Assembly: GCF_006965445.1 (NCBI RefSeq)
Contig: NZ_CP041356.1
Location: 1,178,001-1,242,000, forward strand
Origin: Lactococcus protaetiae
GTDB lineage: Bacteria; Bacillota; Bacilli; Lactobacillales; Streptococcaceae
Reading direction: 5' to 3'
Length of the DNA stretch: 64,000 bases
Under the pieces are notes generated by a model. The model was not told the DNA's origin. It made no database searches and was given only the letters and a program-made list of their open reading frames with translations. Made by a program: the position numbers and the translations under genes. Shown piece by piece: positions 58,201 to 64,000 of the stretch (position 1 is its first letter; the number at the start of each line of letters is the position of its first letter).

Positions 58201-58630
58201 GACATTCCTTCACGGTATGCGGCTTAATGAAAAAATAGAAGTTCAAATCGAAAAAGGAAAAACATTGAGTATTCGTCTTGACGAGATTGGAGAGCCAGAT
58301 CTTGCAGGAAATCGTGTCTTGTTCTTTAACTTAAACGGACAACGCCGAGAAGTTGTAGTCAATGACCAATCTGTTCAGACACAGGTTGTTGCGAAACGTA
58401 AAGCTGAAACTGGAAATCCTCACCAAATCGGTGCAACAATGCCAGGTTCAGTTCTTGAAGTTTTAGTCAAATCGGGTGATAAAGTTAAAAAAGGTCAAGC
58501 GCTGATGGTCACTGAAGCGATGAAAATGGAAACGACGATTGAAGCACCTTTTGATGGCGAAATTGTAGACATCCATGTTCTCAAAGGAGAAGCAATCCAA
58601 ACCCAAGATTTACTTATTGAAATTGATTAA
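55221..58630 (+). CDS. pyc: Pyruvate carboxylase (one-base frameshift)
   Basis: Restored length 1136 residues. The biotin carboxylase domain (LLVANRGEIAIRVFRACNEL, GGGGRGMRVAR) is followed by the carboxyltransferase domain (LLTDTTFRDAHQSLLATRLR, HTHDTSGNG) and the biotinyl domain (VTEAMKMETTIEAPF with the biotinylated Lys). The frame breaks at 56365-56367 (CCC for CCCC, in YEVTPHFDS). It makes oxaloacetate from pyruvate, feeding aspartate and, through the next three genes, glutamate. ATGGAGATTGT precedes the ATG. Confidence 0.95.
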
Positions 58631-58641
58631 TAGTGCTTTTG

Positions 58642-58671
58642 AAAACCTGTCAGTATGCTGACAGGTTTTTT
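58642..58671 (+). terminator. CTGTCAG-type terminator of pyc
   Basis: AAAACCTGTCAG, loop TATG, CTGACAGGTTTT and further T. Same layout as the lgt terminator, with stem-end bases changed in a pairing way. Confidence 0.92.
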
Positions 58672-58736
58672 TGGTGTTTCCAAAAAATACGGTTATTTAA
58701 TTTTCAGAAAATATATAATTTTCTTAATAAATAGTG

Positions 58737-58742
58737 TATAAT
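58737..58742 (+). promoter_or_regulatory. -10 box of the citZ-acnA-icd operon
   Basis: TATAAT preceded by GTG, 22 bases before the citZ ATG. The upstream 60 bases are very AT-rich. Confidence 0.55.
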
Positions 58743-58764
58743 AATTAAATAGATGGAGGTATTT

Positions 58765-60093
58765 ATGAATTTATTAAACAAACACCAAGAAAAGATGATT
58801 AAAAATTCACAAATTCCCAGTGAATTTTACAAGGAGTACAATGTCAAAAAGGGACTACGAGATCTTGAAGGAAAAGGAGTATTAGCAGGATTAACGAATA
58901 TTTCGGCGATTCATTCTTTTGATGAGGACGGAAAACAAATTCCAGGAATCTTAGAATATCGCGCTTACAATATCAAAGATATTGTTGATGATCTTCGTAA
59001 AGAAGGGCGATTTGGATTTGAGGAAGTTACCTATCTTCTGCTGTTTGGAGAATTACCAACAGCAGGTGATTTGAAGGAATTTCAAGATATTTTAGCACAT
59101 AAAAGGATACTTCCTGAATTTTTTGTACGTGAAACGATTTTGACAAATCCATCAAGTGATGTAATGAATTCTATGAGTCGTTGTTTACTTGCTCTTGCTA
59201 GTTATGATGAAAAAGCAGAGGATATTTCAATTGAAAATGTTTTAGAGCAATCGCTCAATTTGATTGCGAATTTTCCCTTGCTTGCGATTTATACTTTTCA
59301 GGCCTACAGTCACTATCGCAAAGAAGAAAGTCTTTACATTCACTATCCAGATTTAACCTTGAGTACTGCTGAAAATATTTTGCGTATGTTGCGTCCTGAC
59401 TGTCAGTATACTGATACTGAAGCAAAAGTATTGGATATTGCTCTTATTCTTCATATGGAGCATGGTGGAGGAAACAACTCTACTTTTACAACTCATGTTG
59501 TGACTTCGAGTGGGACGGACACTTATGCTACAATCGCTGCGGCATTGTCAAGTTTGAAAGGACCAAAACATGGTGGAGCCAATATCAAAGCGGCAAAAAT
59601 GTTAGAAAATATCAAACAAAATATTTCAGACTATCATGATGAAGCAGAGATTGAAGACTATTTATACAAAATCTTGAATAAAGAGGTTTTTGACCATCAA
59701 GGACTAATTTATGGAATTGGCCATGCCATCTATACAATTAGTGACCCACGTTTTGAAGTGTTTAAAAGTTATGTGGCCAGTTTGGTAAAAGAAAAAGGGA
59801 TGGAAGAAGAATTTGAACTCTACGAAAAAGTTGCAAGACTTGCTCCAAAAGTTATCTCAGACCATCGTAAAACTTACAAAACAATCTCTCCCAATATTGA
59901 TTTCTATTCTGGGTTTGTATATAAAATATTGGGAATTCCACAGGAACTATTCACACCATTATTTGCTGTTGCTCGCGTTGTAGGATGGTTGACGCATAGA
60001 ATCGAAGAATTAATCAATATGAATAAAATTATTCGTCCAGCGTATGAGAGTATATTAGAATCAAAAAATTATGTAAAGTTGGAGGACAGATGA
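58765..60093 (+). CDS. gltA: Citrate synthase
   Basis: 442 residues. ADGPKH-type active-site sequence [13 protein letters not shown], the histidine-containing [16 protein letters not shown] and [13 protein letters not shown] are clear. It condenses oxaloacetate (from pyc) with acetyl-CoA. GGAGG five bases before ATG 58765 selects this start over 58753. Its stop overlaps the acnA start (ATGA). First gene of an oxidative half-cycle operon that ends at 2-oxoglutarate. Confidence 0.94.
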   Translation: MNLLNKHQEKMIKNSQIPSEFYKEYNVKKGLRDLEGKGVLAGLTNISAIHSFDEDGKQIPGILEYRAYNIKDIVDDLRKEGRFGFEEVTYLLLFGELPTAGDLKEFQDILAHKRILPEFFVRETILTNPSSDVMNSMSRCLLALASYDEKAEDISIENVLEQSLNLIANFPLLAIYTFQAYSHYRKEESLYIHYPDLTLSTAENILRMLRPDCQYTDTEAKVLDIALILHMEHGGGNNSTFTTHVVTSSGTDTYATIAAALSSLKGPKHGGANIKAAKMLENIKQNISDYHDEAEIEDYLYKILNKEVFDHQGLIYGIGHAIYTISDPRFEVFKSYVASLVKEKGMEEEFELYEKVARLAPKVISDHRKTYKTISPNIDFYSGFVYKILGIPQELFTPLFAVARVVGWLTHRIEELINMNKIIRPAYESILESKNYVKLEDR

Positions 60094-62635
60094 AAGACTT
60101 AACAATCTCTGATAAAATTTATCAATATTATGATATCTCTGAAATTGAAGGAATTGACAAACTTCCTTATAGTTTGAGGTTATTGTTGGAAAGCCTCTTA
60201 CGTCAAAAAAATGATACAAGTATCACACAAGAGCATATCCAGGCAGTATTAGATTACTTAAAAGGTGATACAGGAAAGGAAACTGTTTTCTTACCTAGTC
60301 GTGTCGTTCTACAAGACTTTACAGGCGTACCAGCCATTGTTGACCTTGCAGCTATGCGTGATGCAATGGTTAAATTGGGTAAAAACCCTAAATTAATTAA
60401 TCCTGAGATTCCAGTAGATTTGGTCATTGACCACTCAGTACAGGTTGATGTGCAAGGAAATGAACGTGCGCTGTTGCTAAACTCAAAGAGAGAGTTTGAG
60501 CGAAATCATGAACGCTATGAGTTTTTAAAATGGGCGGAACAATCGTTTGATAATTTTCGTGTTGTACCACCAGCAACAGGGATTATTCATCAGGTTAATA
60601 TCGAATATTTGAGTGAAGTTGTCTGTGAAAAAAATGGCTTACTCTATCCTGATAGTGTCTTTGGTACAGATAGTCATACAACGATGATTAATGGGTTAGG
60701 AGTATTAGGTTGGGGTGTTGGTGGCATTGAAGCAGAGGCAGTGATGCTAGGTGAACCAAGTTCCTTAACAACTCCAGAAGTCGTTGGTGTCCGATTGAGT
60801 GGAAAACTTGGCATATTTGCAACAGCAACCGATTTAGCACTGACAATCACGAAAATACTGCGTGATGAAAAAGTTGTTGGAAAATTTGTTGAGTTTTTTG
60901 GTACTGGTTTAGAAAATCTCAGTCTGGCAGACCGTGCGACTATTGCAAATATGGCACCTGAATATGGGGCAACCTGCGGTTATTTCCCGATTGATGATGA
61001 AACGCTGAAATATTTGCACGCGACCAATCGCTCTGATGAAGTGGTCTCAAGAGTGGAACATTATACAAAAGCAAATAAACTTTTTTATGATAATTCTTAT
61101 GAGCCACAATATAGCAAAGTCATTGATGTAGATTTAAGTAAGATTGCAACACGTTTATCTGGTCCGTCACGCCCACAAGATATGCTCGAATTAGCAGATT
61201 TATTGACGAATTTTGAAACTTTTGCTGAAAAACAGAGACCACTAAAAGAAGAGGATGGGAAAGTTGCAGTTGCAGCGATTACAAGTTGTACTAACACGAG
61301 TAATCCTCATGTGATGATGATGGCAGGACTACTTGCTAAAAATGCGGTAGAAAAGGGGTTAAAAGTTCCAAGTTGGGTAAAAACGTCATTAGCACCTGGG
61401 TCTAAAGTTGTGACCTCTTATCTCGAAAAGGCTGGACTTCTTCCTTATCTAGAAGACCTTGGTTTTAATGTAGTCGGTTATGGGTGTACGACGTGTATCG
61501 GTAATTCTGGTCCTCTTTTGACTGAAATGGAAACAAGGGTGACTACTGATGATTTAATCGTAGCAAGTGTCCTAAGCGGAAATCGAAACTTTGAGGGACG
61601 TATTCATCCACTTGTGAAAGCAAATTATTTAGCTAGTCCACCTTTAGTGGTAGCTTATGCATTAGCAGGTTCTGTAAGGAGAAATCTGACGGAAACAGCA
61701 CTTGGGATTACCGAGAATGGTGAAAAAGTCTATTTGAGAGACATCTTACCAACATCAGAAGAAGTCGAAGCATTAGTGAATAAATATGTTACTCGAGAGT
61801 TATATGCAGAGAGTTATGCTAAAATATTTGATGAAAATGAAGCGTGGAATGAGATTGAAACGAATAAGAGTGAAGTTTATGATTGGAAAGAAGATTCGAC
61901 TTATATTTCTAATCCGCCCTATTTTACTCACTTAACGGCAGAGCTTCCTTCTTTTTCTCAACTTTCGGGACTTCACGTGTTAGCAAAATTTGGTGATTCT
62001 ATCACGACTGACCACATTAGCCCGGCGGGAAATATTCCTCTAAAATCATCTGCAGGAACCTATTTGACATCCGCGGGCTTGGCTTATAAGGATTTCAACA
62101 GTTTTGGATCAAGACGAGGCAATGATAAAGTTATGACACGTGGTACTTTTGCCAATATTCGTATTAAAAACCAGCTTGTCGATGGTGTTGAAGGGGTTAC
62201 TCTAAGTTTGATGGTGAAATCCTATCAATGTACGATGTAGCGCAAAAGTACAAAGAAGAAGGTACAGGACTAATTGTACTTGCAGGAAAAGATTACGGTA
62301 TGGGTTCTAGTCGTGACTGGGCAGCAAAAGGAACGAAATTACTTGGTGTCAAAGCGATTATTGCAGAAAGCTTTGAGCGTATTCATCGAAGTAATCTTGT
62401 AATGATGGGAGTGTTACCTCTTCAGTATCTAGAAAATGAAAATGCAGAAAGTCTTGGTTTGACAGGGGATGAAGTGTATAGTATTGAATTGCCTAAACAT
62501 CCTAAAATTCATGAACGAATTACAGTCCATGCTGATGATAAAACTTTTGAAGTAGTGTTACGTTTTGATTCTCAAGTTGATTCAGATTATTATGCACATG
62601 ATGGGATTATGCCCTATGTTATTCGTAAAAAGTGA
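60090..62635 (+). CDS. acnA: Aconitate hydratase (one-base frameshift)
   Basis: Restored length 848 residues. Iron-sulfur ligands lie in [17 protein letters not shown] and [33 protein letters not shown] and the swivel domain [19 protein letters not shown] with [12 protein letters not shown] are present. The frame breaks at 62193-62196 (GGGG for GGGGG in VEGGYTKFDG). It isomerises citrate to isocitrate. Starts within the citrate synthase stop codon. Confidence 0.95.
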
Positions 62636-62672
62636 TGATAAGTATTGAAAGAAGTCTTAATTGGGTGAGAAA

Positions 62673-63936
62673 ATGAAAATTGAAGTAAAAAATGGTAAGC
62701 TGTCTGTCCCTAATATACCAACGATTGGTTATATTAGAGGAGATGGAGTTGGTGAGGATATTTTTCCAGAGGCAAGACGAGTGTTTGATGCAGCTGTGGA
62801 AAAAGTTTTTGTTGGAGAGAAAAAAATTGATTGGCAGAAATTACTGGCGGGGGTGAAGCATTTGAGTTGACTGGAGAGTATCTTCCTGAGAAAACGCTTG
62901 AACAGATTTCAAAAAATCTGATTGCCATCAAAGGCCTTTGATGACCCCTGTGGGAGAAAGTTTTCGCTCAATAAATGTGACTTTACGGCAGAAGCTAGAT
63001 TTGTATGCTTGTGTGCGTCCTGTTGAATATTTTTCTGGAATTATTGCTCCTGTGAAGGAACCAGAAAAAGTTAATATGACAATTTTTCGCGAGAATACAG
63101 AGGATATTTACGCAGGAATCGAGTTTGCATCTGACACATCAGAAGCAGAAAAGTTGATTTCGTTTTTGTCAGAAATATTAGGGGTTCGGGGAATTCGTTT
63201 TCCACAGACATCAGCGATTGGTGTAAAACCAGTCAGCCCTGACGGGACAAAACGCTTGGTACGCTCTGCCTTTGACTATGCCTTACAACATGGTAAAAAG
63301 CGCGTGACAATTGTGCATAAAGGAAATATCATGAAGTTTACAGAGGGAGGATTTAGAAAATGGGCTTATGAAGTTGCTTCCGAATATCCAACTTTTACAA
63401 AACTGGAATATGATAAAATAAAAAAAGAGCAGGGAGTTCAAAACGCTGAAAAAGAAAAGTCCACTGCTCTTAAAGAGGGCAAAATTTATGTTGATGATGT
63501 GATTGCTGATAATTTTCTCCAACAGATTATTCTTAATCCTCAAAATTTTGATGTTATTGCGACACTTAACTTGAATGGAGATTATATCTCTGATGCGCTT
63601 GCTGCTCAAGTTGGAGGAATTGGGATTGCTCCTGGTGCCAATATTAACTATAAAACAGGATACGCCATTTTTGAAGCAACGCATGGAACTGCCCCTGATA
63701 TTGCAGGGTTAAATAAAGCAAATCCATCAAGTCTGATTTTATCAGGGGTAATGATGTTTGAATATATCGGTTGGCAAGAAGTTGCGGATTTGATAAAGTT
63801 AGCACTTTCAAAGGTTTTTCAATCTGGGGCAGTTACTTCGGACTTGGGAGGAGAACTTTCGACGACGGAATTTGCTGATCAATTAATTGACTTCATTGGG
63901 AATACTGAGTATAAAAAACTTCTGTCAGTTTACTGA
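62673..63936 (+). CDS. icd: Isocitrate dehydrogenase, NADP type (two frameshifts)
   Basis: Restored length 421 residues. [20 protein letters not shown], the substrate loop [27 protein letters not shown] and [18 protein letters not shown] are diagnostic. Frame breaks lie at 62849-62853 (five G for six) and 62933-62934 (GG for GGG, in IKGPLMTPVG). It makes 2-oxoglutarate for glutamate synthesis. ATG 62673 follows GGGTGAG. The last codons, LLSVY then TGA, are encoded by the left arm and loop of a CTGTCAG terminator. Confidence 0.94.
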
Positions 63937-63947
63937 CAGAAGTTTTA
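63915..63947 (+). terminator. CTGTCAG-type terminator overlapping the icd stop codon
   Basis: AAAACTTCTGTCAG, loop TTTA, CTGACAGAAGTTTT. The icd stop TGA lies in the right arm. Confidence 0.88.
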
Positions 63948-63949
63948 AT

Positions 63950-63998
63950 TTTATCAAAGCAAGTGCGTGCTAAGCCTTGAATTTAGTCTTGACTTCAT
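63950..63998 (-). repeat. Minimal 49-bp copy of the mosaic repeat
   Basis: Minus strand: ATGAAGTCAAGACT, then AAATTCAAGGCTTA, then GCACGCACTTGCTTTGATAA and one more A. It has the same two ends as the large copies but none of the internal hairpins, so it defines the outer limits of the element. Confidence 0.8.
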
Positions 63999-64000
63999 TT

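Overview
The window is ordinary-GC (roughly 36 % by eye) low-GC Gram-positive chromosome. It most resembles Lactococcus in the broad sense (including the group recently split off as Pseudolactococcus). Pointers are tandem Kup potassium transporters, a pyc plus citrate synthase/aconitase/isocitrate dehydrogenase block, ctsR-clpC, hpf, eno, pfl, the hprK-lgt-DUF948-YtxH cluster and rnz-SDR-recJ-apt-rpoE-mltG-greA. I cannot name the species from sequence alone. No phage, plasmid, CRISPR array or intact insertion sequence is visible.

Layout: 0-3.5 kb holds the glyA end, a lysozyme-like membrane protein, acylphosphatase, a TrmH-type methyltransferase carrying a 60-nt repeat insertion, a dead pyrophosphatase-like gene and flavodoxin. 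3.9-9.9 kb holds a drug-type MFS exporter with divergent TetR regulator, methionine aminopeptidase, YihY, a ClbS/DfsB-like protein and GtrA. 10-16.9 kb holds a small DUF3272-like protein, hprK, lgt, DUF948 and YtxH proteins, and gnd. 16.9-20.7 kb is a TPP-riboswitch thiamine salvage operon (thiM, cytX, thiD, thiE). 20.8-25.1 kb is kupA-kupB. 25.2-30.1 kb holds two tiny membrane proteins missed by length cut-offs, YitT, miaA, an unknown protein, an SPFH protein and tRNA-Arg/tRNA-Lys. 30.9-39.1 kb is rnz to greA. 39.4-43.5 kb is the CtsR-controlled ctsR-clpC pair plus hpf. 43.7-50.3 kb holds eno, corA, pfl and coaE. 50.9-54.7 kb holds a PmrA-like exporter, rpmG and ftsW. 55.2-63.9 kb holds pyc followed by citZ-acnA-icd, which together supply 2-oxoglutarate from pyruvate.

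The unusual part lies mostly between the genes. First, a large family of mosaic, hairpin-rich repeats fills the intergenic gaps (49 bp to about 680 bp). It has definable ends, a module of about 60 nt that has inserted into the hairpin loops of other copies, stems that vary in sequence but keep pairing, and one in-frame insertion inside a protein-coding gene. Several copies sit between a recognisable promoter and its gene, and two abut genes so closely that the terminal TGA of the repeat is the stop codon. Second, the heptamer CTGTCAG/CTGACAG occurs about 65 times by hand count, against roughly 4-5 expected from base composition. It is often arranged as a short palindrome that forms terminators between genes and encodes the peptide LSALTE or LSVLTD inside unrelated proteins.

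Third, ten genes are frameshifted, and all twelve breaks are explained by one missing base in a G or C run. This looks like systematic homopolymer undercalling, not gene decay. Four genes appear to be leaderless, each with a -10 box exactly six bases before ATG.
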